From a virus: a stretch of DNA of 25,740 nucleotides. The notes beneath the pieces are model-generated. The model searched no databases, was not told the origin of the DNA, and was given only the letters and a program-made list of their open reading frames with translations. Where the stretch lies: positions 1-25,740 of IMG/VR virus record IMGVR_UViG_3300020436_000084. One strand, 5' to 3'. The translations under genes were made by a program, and so were the position numbers. This document shows positions 15,113 to 23,132 of this stretch, piece by piece (positions within the stretch are counted from its first letter, which is position 1; each line of letters starts with the position of its first letter).

Positions 15113-16644
15113 TATGCCTTCCCTTCAAGACGGTTCATAAGTTGATACATTTTAGCCGCCCCTTTTTCTCGGCTACCATCACCCATACCACGAACAGCTT
15201 TCGCCGTCATTACGAACTCACCATCTGACAGCATGGCAGGAATGCTATCAGAGGTCCCAGTTCCAGGTCCCGCGACTGCACCTCCTGCATTCACACGACG
15301 TATCGGTCCTTGGATCACACGAATGCCTTCAGGTGCTGTGTCTGAGTATTGCCCAGTAACAGGATCATAAAACAAACCAGGGAACGCCTGACCTTCTCGA
15401 GTCGGTTCATACTCATACGGTTCGTCAGCAATTTCCTCTGGATCCGTCAACAGCCCCGTGCCTATCATACCAAGGCCAGCGAGATTCGTTGTTTTATTAA
15501 GAGCATCTGGTCCTCTGAAAAAGCTTGGCTTGGGAGACATAGTATTATCAGCTACTCCCCCAAGTTGTCGCACTCTTCCAGTAGTTGGATTAAGGTTAGT
15601 AGGTGCAGTAGAGAAGATACTTTGTATGCCGCCGCTGGTTGGACCTTGAATAACTTGACCAGTGACTGCATCGACAGTTGGCGTAGAGCCAAATTTTGCT
15701 AATCCCTGTGTGCCAAATACATTCCCAAGTGTCCCTGTTACGGCTCCTGCTTGTATTCCTAATTTCAAAGAGTCTTTTAAGTTCTTACCTTTTGCAAGAC
15801 CTGTGGTTGTGCCAGCAATAAAACCAGCCGTGCCCGGATTAGTAGCAGCAAAAGTCGCCGCAGCTTTTGCAGTCGCAGCGATTTTGGCAGTAGTGCTGAC
15901 CTGGGCAGCAGTGGCAGCAGTGGTGCCAGCAGTCGTCCCATACGCACCCGCCCCAAACGGGCCAAGAAAGTAAATCCCTACGGCGGCGGCAATATAAGGA
16001 AGAGCTTTCTTAACTACGCCTTTAATCTTTTTCCATGCCTTGGAGAGAAAGCCAAACTCTTGCATACCAGTGTTGGGGTTTCGAGCCACCATCTCATCAC
16101 CAACGACAAACTCATTTGGATCAAGACCTTCGTTTCGTATGAGGGTGAATATCTGTTCTTTAATCTCTGGGTAGTATTTCATGATTGGAGCAGGAACAAT
16201 CACTTCGCCTTCGGCAACGTGAGCAATCTCATCGTCATCATATCGACCCATGGCCGCTAGCTTTTCTGCTATGTCCTGACGATTACCTAAAGCAGCAACA
16301 CCCACAGGTTGTTTAAGCTCGGATTGAGCTTTTCGCTTTTGTGACAAGCTGGCTAGCCCGTAGTTCATTACTCTTGGATCAACAGCCGCGCCTTTTTCAA
16401 AAAGGTTAATTAGTTCTTCTTCTTTTGCAGTGAGTGGAGGCGGCGCAGAAGAGTTTTGGGCTTGATTTTGTGAAACAACAGTAAAAGACCCTGGCTGCTT
16501 TCGGTTTGCTTCCAAAGCTAGTCGCGCAAACTTACCAAAGGCACCTCCACCTTTGGACATTTCCTCAAGCATTGCCTGGGGCGCATTAGCGAGTACGTCA
16601 CTTACCGCATCGAAACCTTTACCTGTTGCCGCTGTCGTGTTCAT
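15112..16644 (-). CDS. Virion/tail protein with hydrophobic core and C-terminal GTSDSIPAMLSDGEF motif (510 aa)
   Basis: The ATG at 16644..16642 overlaps the previous stop (ATGA). Residues about 135-195 contain HVAEGEVIVPAPIMKYYPEI and a GLDPNEFVVGDE segment. A basic amphipathic helix KAWKKIKGVVKKALPYIAAA (about 204-224) follows, then an Ala/Thr/Gly-rich hydrophobic stretch to about 290. The C-terminus has GPGTGTSDSIPAMLSDGEFV, a motif shared by many phage tail and tape-measure-like proteins, followed by MTAKAVRGMGDGSREKGA. The basic-then-hydrophobic middle could insert into membranes during DNA delivery. The two related EGEVIVPAP / DGEFVMTAK blocks look like repeats of the same short fold. 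The function is likely structural or ejection; no catalytic residues are recognised. Confidence 0.75.
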   Translation of the reverse strand: MNTTAATGKGFDAVSDVLANAPQAMLEEMSKGGGAFGKFARLALEANRKQPGSFTVVSQNQAQNSSAPPPLTAKEEELINLFEKGAAVDPRVMNYGLASLSQKRKAQSELKQPVGVAALGNRQDIAEKLAAMGRYDDDEIAHVAEGEVIVPAPIMKYYPEIKEQIFTLIRNEGLDPNEFVVGDEMVARNPNTGMQEFGFLSKAWKKIKGVVKKALPYIAAAVGIYFLGPFGAGAYGTTAGTTAATAAQVSTTAKIAATAKAAATFAATNPGTAGFIAGTTTGLAKGKNLKDSLKLGIQAGAVTGTLGNVFGTQGLAKFGSTPTVDAVTGQVIQGPTSGGIQSIFSTAPTNLNPTTGRVRQLGGVADNTMSPKPSFFRGPDALNKTTNLAGLGMIGTGLLTDPEEIADEPYEYEPTREGQAFPGLFYDPVTGQYSDTAPEGIRVIQGPIRRVNAGGAVAGPGTGTSDSIPAMLSDGEFVMTAKAVRGMGDGSREKGAAKMYQLMNRLEGKA

Positions 16645-16871
16645 GTGACTATCTTTATCGTCCCTGAATCATTATACAACGACCCCGTTGCCAGGCCCGA
16701 TGCGCTAGTTGGTAATGCTGTAAGTACGGCAGTGGTGGCGCGAAGCTGACCATCTGTGTTGACCTGATCAATCAAAAGGGTCAACGCTCTTGCAAGATCT
16801 GAAATATACGCCTGATCATATTCGGGCGGAGCGTTTGATATAACTGGAGGGACTAGTTCTCGTTGTGGCAC
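16641..16871 (-). CDS. Small conserved phage structural-region protein (76 aa)
   Basis: The GTG start at 16871..16869 overlaps the previous TAG (TAGTG), and GGGAGAAG precedes it. The product begins MPQRELVPPVISNAPPEYDQ, has a short helix DLARALTLLIDQVNT, and ends GLATGSLYNDSGTIKIVT. The C-terminal ALPTSASGLATGSLYND segment looks like the hinge repeated in tail-fibre and tail-tip proteins. It is sandwiched by stop/start overlaps between the 863-aa tail protein and the 510-aa protein, so expression is coupled to both. The role is probably a minor tail or neck component; this is inferred from position. Confidence 0.75.
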   Translation of the reverse strand: MPQRELVPPVISNAPPEYDQAYISDLARALTLLIDQVNTDGQLRATTAVLTALPTSASGLATGSLYNDSGTIKIVT

Positions 16872-19462
16872 TATCTTCTCCCATCCGGTCTTAAATCTAC
16901 TCTAGGTATCCCCAGCCGCCATTGTGTTCCAGTTCCTGTATTTTCTACTTTAACAGAAAACGCTCGGCCGCGAAGCCTTAAAAACAATTCGTCCGTGTAT
17001 TTTTCGACGGTTTCGCTAGCTTCTTTTGTAACGGTGCCATTAACAGAACCCTGCCCTGCCTGACCCGGTCTATCGTAACCCTGCAAAGTAAACTTAACAG
17101 TCGGTGTCGCTTGTTCTGATCCGTCAAAAGTAATGTCTGGTACTACTCTGCGTATTAATTGAAACTGATCGCCACCCTCTATGCTTAATGGACTGCTTTC
17201 GATAAAAGCTTGAATGGCTGTGGCAGGAGATGTCGAACCATCATCATTACCAAGCTCATGGTTGTACAGATATCGATCTGGAGAAGCAGCTACAGGATAC
17301 GAACGGATTTCAGCATCGATCCAGGCTGTTCTAGCCAAAGTGCCAAAATACCAGACCTGTTCGGAATAGTTGAACACGACATACTTATCGACTTCAGTTG
17401 AGTTCTTCGACGGATAGAACCAGAAGACTTCGTAATAGGCTGAGTTCAATCCCGCTGTGACAAGCTCTCGCTGGTCGTTGTTTATGTCGTCAAACACATA
17501 GTCTCGAACAGTACAAGGAATCTGTTGCGTCCTACCATCGTAAAGATAGAACTGGTTTTCACCCATCCAGAAAACCTGATCATTCACTGCTGTAACAGCA
17601 TTCGGCCCGATAATACTCAAACCCGAGGCGATTTGAACTAGACCAAAAGTGTTTGGCGCACCAATGAACTGCATGGAGTGCAAGCTCACATCTGTCCACA
17701 CCAGAATCTCACGCTTGGTTTCAAGTGCCGTGATAAACTGAGATCCAGAGCCGATAAGCAAGTCACCCGCATCTGTCCCCGTGGCTGTAATATCCCAATT
17801 AACAGCGTTCTCTGCTTTGGAAAAACGTATTAACAGCGGGTCTTGGGCTGTTTCCGTTTGTGCGTTAGTAGCAAATGCAATGCAGTGACGGCTCCTGTCC
17901 GACACCATAATTTGTCTCGCCATGAGAGGCACTTGACTCGCACCAGACCGATCTACCAACTTCACTGACCTAGTGGACAATCCATCTGTCTTGTCCCAAT
18001 AAAAAAGTTCGCCGTCTCTTACACAAGAAAGCAGATCTTCGCCAAAGTTATCCAGCGACCAGATCCGAGCTTCGGTGCCCGATGTCGCCGCTAGTGATGC
18101 CGCATCACCCCACCCGGTAATCGCGGCGGCACCGCGAACAGCAACACCATTAGCATGAGACACGGCTAGAGTGCCGTCTTGAGCACGAGTGATGCCCGTT
18201 AGAGTGTTACTCGTTTTGCCTGTATACGCGATGACCTCTATTTCATTGACTACAATTGAACCCGAACTCGGAAAGCTAGTCGCATCTGTAAGTACAATAG
18301 AAGAGCCACGAACAGACGCACCATCACTATGGGCGGCTGATGATGTGCTGTTTGCAGCACGAGTGATGGTCGTTAGATCATTACCCGATTTACCTGTGTA
18401 TGTAATAATCTCACTGCCAACAGTAATAGAACCCGAACTTGGGAAAGCAGTTGCATCAGTGAGAGTAATAGAAGTTCCTGAACCACCTGTGCCGTTAGTA
18501 TCGGCGAGAAGAGCACCGTTCAAAGTGCCAACAACACTTGCTTTAACAGCCACATCATCGGCATGTGCTACGGCAGTTGTGCCACCTGTGCCACGAGTAA
18601 TCCCTGTTAAATTATTGCTGCTTTTACCTGTGTAAGTAATTATTTCTTTGTCATCGACTACAATTGATCCTGCTGTTGGAAACCCACTAGCGTCGGTAAG
18701 AGTAATAGAAGTTCCTGAACCACCCGTGCCGTTACTTGTTGTCAAAGCTCCGTCGAGTGTAGTCGCTATACCACTGGCTGTGCCGTCAGTGCCAAGGTTA
18801 ATAGCACCGTTCAATGTTGTTGCCGGATCCGCAGCAGTTGTGCCACCCCACTGACCAGCACCCCAGCCGGTTCCTGACACAATTGTGTCTAGACCCGTAT
18901 TGATTTGAAAACGAGCCTTTATTGAACTACCGCCACCAGCGGTGTTGCCGCTTGTCGCTGTATCTGATGCAACGGTGATGGTGTATGTGTTTCCATCAAC
19001 TACTGTAACCTGATGCTCTGTGTTTAGTTGATCAGCGGTAATCCCATCAAAAGTTGCAGCACCAGAGATTGTTACAAAGTCATTCGTCACAGCCCCATGA
19101 CTCACATGCGTCACAGTAATTTCTTTGGAACCTGATGCTCCGGTTTTAAGAGCATCAGTTGACAAAGTAGCTTCAGCGGCACGAAAGGGTGTGATGTCGT
19201 AATACTGTGTTCCCTCTTCTATGTAGAGCTTCAAGTGCGTTCCAAGAGCAACATAGTTTGATTGATCCAGAGCAATCCAGTTATGCAATCTACGGCAAAT
19301 GCCAAGAAACTGAGTGTCCGAGTATCTTTGCCAGCCGTTTATTTTTTCAGGAACACCAAACCGAAAACGTATTTTGTCACAGTTGTACCAGCCACCCTCG
19401 TTCATGTAACGAGTAGTTTCTCGATTGATACCGGGTCGGAACTGTAGCTTCTGTAACGGCAT
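16871..19462 (-). CDS. Large tail protein with internal repeats (863 aa), P22 gp10/stabilisation-like
   Basis: The ATG at 19462..19460 has AAGGA upstream. The N-terminus MPLQKLQFRPGINRETTRY followed by GGWYNCDKIRFR, and the C-terminal half rich in Trp, Tyr and Phe beta-strands (VFWMGENQFYLYDGRTQQIP, FWFYPSKNSTEVDKYVVFNY), match the layout of phage stabilisation or tail-hub proteins such as P22 gp10-like beta-propellers, as far as memory serves. Between them (residues about 95-450) lies a low-complexity Thr/Gly/Ser insert with three copies of a unit LTDA-x-x-FP-x-x-GSI...I-x-YTGK...LT-x-ITR. The insert is probably a surface-exposed module added to a conserved core. The gene closes against the 76-aa gene with a TAGTG overlap. 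Confidence 0.78.
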   Translation of the reverse strand: MPLQKLQFRPGINRETTRYMNEGGWYNCDKIRFRFGVPEKINGWQRYSDTQFLGICRRLHNWIALDQSNYVALGTHLKLYIEEGTQYYDITPFRAAEATLSTDALKTGASGSKEITVTHVSHGAVTNDFVTISGAATFDGITADQLNTEHQVTVVDGNTYTITVASDTATSGNTAGGGSSIKARFQINTGLDTIVSGTGWGAGQWGGTTAADPATTLNGAINLGTDGTASGIATTLDGALTTSNGTGGSGTSITLTDASGFPTAGSIVVDDKEIITYTGKSSNNLTGITRGTGGTTAVAHADDVAVKASVVGTLNGALLADTNGTGGSGTSITLTDATAFPSSGSITVGSEIITYTGKSGNDLTTITRAANSTSSAAHSDGASVRGSSIVLTDATSFPSSGSIVVNEIEVIAYTGKTSNTLTGITRAQDGTLAVSHANGVAVRGAAAITGWGDAASLAATSGTEARIWSLDNFGEDLLSCVRDGELFYWDKTDGLSTRSVKLVDRSGASQVPLMARQIMVSDRSRHCIAFATNAQTETAQDPLLIRFSKAENAVNWDITATGTDAGDLLIGSGSQFITALETKREILVWTDVSLHSMQFIGAPNTFGLVQIASGLSIIGPNAVTAVNDQVFWMGENQFYLYDGRTQQIPCTVRDYVFDDINNDQRELVTAGLNSAYYEVFWFYPSKNSTEVDKYVVFNYSEQVWYFGTLARTAWIDAEIRSYPVAASPDRYLYNHELGNDDGSTSPATAIQAFIESSPLSIEGGDQFQLIRRVVPDITFDGSEQATPTVKFTLQGYDRPGQAGQGSVNGTVTKEASETVEKYTDELFLRLRGRAFSVKVENTGTGTQWRLGIPRVDLRPDGRR
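18130..18740 (-). repeat. Three tandem copies of a 55-80 aa repeat within the 863-aa tail protein
   Basis: Units begin near residues 249, 331 and 387 with SITLTDASGFP, SITLTDATAFP and SIVLTDATSFP. Each continues through a YTGK strand and an LTGITR-like strand to AVAHADDVAVKA-type ends. At DNA level, 18462-18497 and 18699-18734 are 35/36 identical, 237 bases apart, indicating recent duplication or selection for recombination. Such repeats in phage fibres vary in number between relatives and are likely surface beta-modules. Confidence 0.8.
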
Positions 19463-19470
19463 GGTAGTCC

Positions 19471-20199
19471 TTACGTCTTAATCACTGCTCTGAGTCTTGT
19501 AGAGGAAAATAACGGATCAAATGGATTGTAACCAAGGTTTAACGCTCCTCCAATATTGGTATTATTAGCATCAACAGCGATGTTGTGGTTATGGGTGTGA
19601 CTGCCGCTGTTACCAGCCGAACCACTTACCCCTAGATTAGCGGCATTATTAGAACGAGCCATGTTGTATTTAAAGTCTGTGGGACTATCACCAGGTCCAC
19701 CTCTTTGAACAGCAACCTGTGCAGTAGTGTTTATTTGAACGTCATTGTTAAACTTAACATCATTCGTAAACATCTTGTGTGTGTGCGAGGGAATCTGATT
19801 AATGTTAAGAGGATGACCAGCAATGTTACCAGTTAACCCGATGTTGTTAGCTATGGTTTGATTATCACTAAGAGTTACATGGTTCGTTGGATCGATGGTT
19901 GCAGATCCAGCTGTGCCCCCAACGTTACCATTTCCATCATTAGTACCCGAGGCTTGGAATAAAAGTTGACGACCATCAAGACTAGGTAAATTAAACGTTG
20001 TGCCACTGTTTGCATCTCCGTCTCCCGCACCGTAGGTAATTCCAATCGCGGCAAACAAATCAGCGTATGTAGTGCGACTTACAGGATCACCATTACAGAG
20101 CAGAAAACCAACGGGTATGGAGTTATGACCCCAAGGAATAATAAAACCCGGAGGAAATCCAGGGGCACCTGTAGATTTAAGAGTGCTATAATTCGTCAT
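19471..20199 (-). CDS. Phage tail collar domain protein, copy 1 (fibre tip, 242 aa)
   Basis: The ATG at 20199..20197 is preceded by AGGAGGAG inside the previous gene. The tail collar signature is near the N-terminus: GFIIPWGHNSIPVGFLLCNG (18-37), SRTTYADLFAAIGITYGAGD (42-61), TTFNLPSLDGR (67-77). The rest is Asn/Gly/Thr-rich with beta-strand and His-rich loops: PSHTHKMF and GSHTHNHNI, the latter resembling metal-coordinating HxH repeats of trimeric fibre tips such as T4 gp12. The C-terminus is TRLRAVIKT. It is likely a receptor-binding or collar protein that trimerises. It shares architecture with the gene at 20501-21238 (RATYAALFAVIG and VTFMIKT end) and is a paralogue. The two are separated only by a 103-aa gene. 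Confidence 0.88.
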   Translation of the reverse strand: MTNYSTLKSTGAPGFPPGFIIPWGHNSIPVGFLLCNGDPVSRTTYADLFAAIGITYGAGDGDANSGTTFNLPSLDGRQLLFQASGTNDGNGNVGGTAGSATIDPTNHVTLSDNQTIANNIGLTGNIAGHPLNINQIPSHTHKMFTNDVKFNNDVQINTTAQVAVQRGGPGDSPTDFKYNMARSNNAANLGVSGSAGNSGSHTHNHNIAVDANNTNIGGALNLGYNPFDPLFSSTRLRAVIKT

Positions 20200-20497
20200 T
20201 AACAGACTCCTCCTGATCTACCAAACCAACAAAAATATCGATGATTGTTTGAATGGCAGGATTTTCCTCCATAGTGCTTAGATAATTTTTGCCTTTCAGG
20301 TCTATCTCAAGACAAGTGTCTGTTTGATCGTCATACTGAATCGTATGTAAGTCTGCATGAAAGTTTTCTGAAATAATCGTATTCAAACGACCAGCGAGGG
20401 TTTCATCCATCCAATCAGGTTTTGTTTCTAAACCGAGCCAATACGTCTTGTCATCAGATCCTAACATTTTGGTTTGTGTGTTTACATAATACTTCAT
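20186..20497 (-). CDS. Unknown 103-aa protein between two tail-collar paralogues
   Basis: The ATG at 20497..20495 lies just after the stop of collar copy 2, and the end overlaps the start of collar copy 1 by 14 bases. It is an acidic, soluble protein: MKYYVNTQTKMLGSDDKTYW..., then HADLHTIQYDDQTDTCLEID and a C-terminal helix PAIQTIIDIFVGLVDQEES. No domain is recognised. Its placement between two fibre genes is where fibre-specific assembly chaperones or small fibre proteins often lie (compare T4 gp38 or lambda Tfa by location only, not sequence). The ribosome site is weak, and an inverted repeat (CTTCATG ... CATGAAG, 20492-20519) could hide the start codon in RNA structure. Confidence 0.72.
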   Translation of the reverse strand: MKYYVNTQTKMLGSDDKTYWLGLETKPDWMDETLAGRLNTIISENFHADLHTIQYDDQTDTCLEIDLKGKNYLSTMEENPAIQTIIDIFVGLVDQEESVNDEL

Positions 20498-20500
20498 GGC

Positions 20501-21238
20501 TTACGTCTTTATCATGAAGGTCACAGTTTGATAGGGTTGAATTATGTTCACTGCGTTTGCATTCGCAGATATATTGGATTGATTAAAGGATGAAGTAACC
20601 GAGCCGTTGAAATTGACACCATGGTTATGACTGCCGTTACCAGATCCAGCCGTAGATGTTTTACCAACATCAGCCGCTCCATTAAGCGCACCTAATTGAT
20701 AATGTAACTGATCAACGGGTGTGCCGCTCCTGCGAAACCGAGCTACTGTGGTATTCGCGGTAACGTCAGTTGTGCCTTGGTTAAAAGAATTGTTGGCTTT
20801 AGCAACAAGATGGTTATGCGCTGGAAGGTCTACATTTGCACTGTCGATACCAACAGCAAAATCGTCATTTGACGTTACGTTGACCGTAGCACTGCCAAAA
20901 ACAATAGTTGGAGTGTTGGTGTTAGCTCCACCACTGTCACCAATCGTATAGTTCGCATTCCCGTCCTGTCCTAGCATGACCTTCTGTTGAAAGTTTGGTA
21001 CATTGAAAGTACTACCAACTGATATATCAGACGGATCTCCATCCCCGTGTCCGTAGTTTATTCCAATTACAGCAAACAAAGCGGCGTAAGTAGCTCTGGA
21101 ATAAGCAGTGCCGTCGCAAATCAGAAAACCGGGAAGATCTGCTTGCGTGGTGGTTGTCCAAGGAATGATTGTGCCTGTTGAAAAATACCCGCCGCTTCCA
21201 GCCGCAGCACTAGCTTTGAAAGCAAAGTAGTTTGACAT
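20501..21238 (-). CDS. Phage tail collar domain protein, copy 2 (245 aa)
   Basis: The ATG at 21238..21236 is preceded by GGAGGT. The tail collar signature is GTIIPWTTTTQADLPGFLIC (22-41), SRATYAALFAVIGINYGHGD, and TFNVPNFQQKVMLGQD. As in copy 1, the distal half is Asn/Ser/Thr-rich with His loops (PAHNHLVA, GSHNHGVNF) and ends VTFMIKT, compared with RAVIKT in copy 1. The body sequences are clearly diverged in the putative receptor-binding region. Presence of two copies suggests two alternative or hetero-assembled tips, or duplication to broaden host range. It is translated in the leftward operon between the 236-aa fibre protein and the 103-aa protein. Confidence 0.87.
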   Translation of the reverse strand: MSNYFAFKASAAAGSGGYFSTGTIIPWTTTTQADLPGFLICDGTAYSRATYAALFAVIGINYGHGDGDPSDISVGSTFNVPNFQQKVMLGQDGNANYTIGDSGGANTNTPTIVFGSATVNVTSNDDFAVGIDSANVDLPAHNHLVAKANNSFNQGTTDVTANTTVARFRRSGTPVDQLHYQLGALNGAADVGKTSTAGSGNGSHNHGVNFNGSVTSSFNQSNISANANAVNIIQPYQTVTFMIKT

Positions 21239-21241
21239 CTA

Positions 21242-21952
21242 CTAGACCTCCAATAAACGCCAGCCAAAACTGCTGTCGGTATAAACTAATCCTAGTCCAG
21301 CATTTGCTGTGTCTATGGTCATGTCTGCCGCAGAACCCATGATTAGTTGGCTGTTCCGGCCAACGGTTATGTTATTTGATCCAGCACTTCCTAAATCGAT
21401 TATCCGAATGACATCCCCAAGACTAGGCGAAGCTGGTAAAGTCATTGTAATTGCACCGCTAGAACTTTTTACAAAGTATCCTTTTCCGCTTTCCATGGTG
21501 GTGTTACTGGTTACTATGGGTTGCCAAGTAAAGCCGCCGGGTAGAACTAATAGAATGTCAACTACGTTCGCGCTTGAACCGCCACCGTCGCAATAGATAA
21601 ATTTAAATGTTCCTGCGCCGACGGTTACATTGGTGCCACTACCTTGACTAATTACGACATCATGAGAGGTTGCGTTTTGAATGACATACACTTTTTCTGT
21701 GTCATTCGGACTAATTGTGACGGTAACAGAACTGCTCAAAGAGGACGTGAATTTTAGAACAAAATTACTTGCATCGACAGCGGCTCCATCTGACAAAGAA
21801 AGAGTTACATCCCCTGTGAGAGTTATTGATACAACACCAGTTATGGCACTGTCGAGAATATCAAAGTTGGTGTTAGTCGTGGTGCCCCAGGCACCCGACT
21901 GTTCACCAGTACCAATTTTTTCAATTCCAAGATTTGTGTATGTAGAAGGCAT
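21242..21952 (-). CDS. Tail-fibre-type protein with GTG-SGAWGTTTNTNF N-terminus (236 aa)
   Basis: The ATG at 21952..21950 overlaps the previous stop (TAATG). The N-terminal GIEKIGTGEQSGAWGTTTNT (9-28) is a short segment found at the start of many phage tail-fibre or attachment proteins, by analogy with a GTG-x-x-G-x-WG-x-x-TN pattern I recognise. The rest is predicted all-beta and rich in Ser, Thr, Val and Gly (VSITLTGDVTLSL, TVTISPNDTEKVYVI), with a repeated strand-turn character, and ends SFGWRLLEV. It probably builds the shaft or joint of a fibre. No catalytic residues are visible. Its neighbours are a repetitive 189-aa fibre protein and the collar proteins. Confidence 0.78.
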   Translation of the reverse strand: MPSTYTNLGIEKIGTGEQSGAWGTTTNTNFDILDSAITGVVSITLTGDVTLSLSDGAAVDASNFVLKFTSSLSSSVTVTISPNDTEKVYVIQNATSHDVVISQGSGTNVTVGAGTFKFIYCDGGGSSANVVDILLVLPGGFTWQPIVTSNTTMESGKGYFVKSSSGAITMTLPASPSLGDVIRIIDLGSAGSNNITVGRNSQLIMGSAADMTIDTANAGLGLVYTDSSFGWRLLEV

Positions 21953-22521
21953 TAGCTTACCCGATCACTCCATGTTTGCGAGGCACTCGTTGCCACACTG
22001 CTCCAGGTCTGTGTCGTCCCCTCGTTGACTTGTGTAAATGTTTCATCGGCTCCTGTATCGACAAGGTCCCAGATAACCGGGGCTGTGACAGAACCTGTGG
22101 CAGAGACACCCGTCAAGCTGTAAGTAACAGCATATTTTATGGTGCCTACTGAGGTGGTAGCAGAGACTCCTGTGGCCGCAACTGTTACAAAAACTCCGAC
22201 TTCAACGGATCCCACGGCTGTGGTTCCAGCAACTCCTGTTAAAGTCACAGTAACTCCAGTACCTTCGATAACTGTAACACTGTTGACAGACCCTGACAAT
22301 TGCTGACCTGTAACAGCGTTAGTTACATTTCCTATGAAAGCCACACTCCCTAGAGAACTGGTTGCAGCATTACCTGTAGCTCCAGTGGTAGCGTCTGTGA
22401 GAACCTGAACACTGGTCACAGAGGCTGTAGCCGACAGTCCTGTTGGTACAACTGTTACGTCAGGATTTATGCCGAGGGATGAAAACCCTCCCCTGGAATA
22501 TGATCTGTCGCCGAATGCCAT
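21952..22521 (-). CDS. Repetitive beta-rich fibre protein (189 aa)
   Basis: The ATG at 22521..22519 follows a 26-base intergenic stretch with no clear Shine-Dalgarno sequence. The sequence is very low in charge and rich in Val, Thr, Ser and Gly. A repeated element of the form TGVSATTSVGT recurs: PTGLSATASVTSVQV, LTGVAGTTAVGSVEV, ATGVSATTSVGTIKY and LTGVSATGSVTAPVI. The C-terminus contains two similar tryptophan units, TTQTWSSVATS and ASQTWSDRV. This composition is typical of repetitive fibre or adhesin segments. It is probably structural, forming a beta-helix or stacked strands. No domain is recognised with certainty. Confidence 0.72.
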   Translation of the reverse strand: MAFGDRSYSRGGFSSLGINPDVTVVPTGLSATASVTSVQVLTDATTGATGNAATSSLGSVAFIGNVTNAVTGQQLSGSVNSVTVIEGTGVTVTLTGVAGTTAVGSVEVGVFVTVAATGVSATTSVGTIKYAVTYSLTGVSATGSVTAPVIWDLVDTGADETFTQVNEGTTQTWSSVATSASQTWSDRVS

Positions 22522-22546
22522 ACGATATTCGTATCACATTTAAATG
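22520..22546. promoter_or_regulatory. Two adjacent palindromes covering a start region
   Basis: ATACGA (22520-22525) and TCGTAT (22529-22534) form a perfect inverted repeat with a three-base loop, and CATTTAAATG (22537-22546) is a perfect 10-base palindrome. Both lie in the short gap upstream of the 189-aa gene, whose ATG lies within the first repeat and which has no visible ribosome site. They could be a promoter, operator or translational switch. Only the symmetry is seen. Confidence 0.4.
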
Positions 22547-22547
22547 C

Positions 22548-23120
22548 TCACTGCCACTCAGGACCTCGACACCAAGCAACTAAAGATTTTCTTGTTCCTT
22601 TGGTAATCTTTGTAACTTCGTGTCGAAGATACGACGGAAAAACAATCATTGAGCCTTTGTGAGCAAATTGAGGTTCAGAAAAGGTTTCATCAGTGCCGTG
22701 GTGTTGAAAACGTAGTTCTCCTCCCTCATACTCCGAAGGATCGTTCAACTGCATCGATAAAGAAAGCTTTCGCTGTGTCCCGTCTTCTCTGCGTTGTGCG
22801 GGGTGTTCTGAATCCGTGTGAAAATTATAGAACATTCCCTCCTCGTAGATAGTGTACTGAGGAGGGGAGGTGTAGGATAGGTTGACTCTCCAGCCAGCCT
22901 CCATGTTAGCGATATTAAAATAGTGATTGCACAAGCCCGTAATCCAAGAACTTGGTTCAATCCAAGAAATAGAAGAGTCTCTGAACTCTGGTTTCAAACC
23001 TTCAAATATAGTTCCTTGTTCTGGCGTTAAGGTATCGCCAAAGTCCATGATTGCATCACAAACTTTCTCAGGAATCTTTTTTTCAAACACCCAATATTCT
23101 GAGCTTTCTAAACGAAACAT
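22548..23120 (-). CDS. 2-oxoglutarate/Fe(II)-dependent dioxygenase (PKHD-type hydroxylase family)
   Basis: This 190-aa protein starts at the ATG 23120..23118 with GAGG upstream. The facial triad is complete: FHTDSEHP (His101, Asp103) and SYLRHEVTKI (His167), and Arg177 in GTRKSLVAW binds 2-oxoglutarate. SLSMQLNDPSEYEGGELRF between them is the standard strand-loop-strand of PKHD or prolyl-4-hydroxylase-like enzymes such as PiuC. Such enzymes hydroxylate Pro, Lys or other side chains. The gene lies in the late tail operon, in a four-gene cassette downstream of the collagen-like fibre gene, which makes a virion-protein substrate plausible but unproven. Unlike the oxygenase-like protein at 7158-7688, no key residue is missing. 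Confidence 0.92.
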   Translation of the reverse strand: MFRLESSEYWVFEKKIPEKVCDAIMDFGDTLTPEQGTIFEGLKPEFRDSSISWIEPSSWITGLCNHYFNIANMEAGWRVNLSYTSPPQYTIYEEGMFYNFHTDSEHPAQRREDGTQRKLSLSMQLNDPSEYEGGELRFQHHGTDETFSEPQFAHKGSMIVFPSYLRHEVTKITKGTRKSLVAWCRGPEWQ

Positions 23121-23132
23121 GCGTCCTCAGAT

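Noticed and set aside
19471-21238. Diversity-generating retroelement acting on the collar genes
   Set aside because: No reverse transcriptase or template repeat was seen in the window, and the differences between the two collar copies are not confined to adenine-type changes as far as can be judged by eye.
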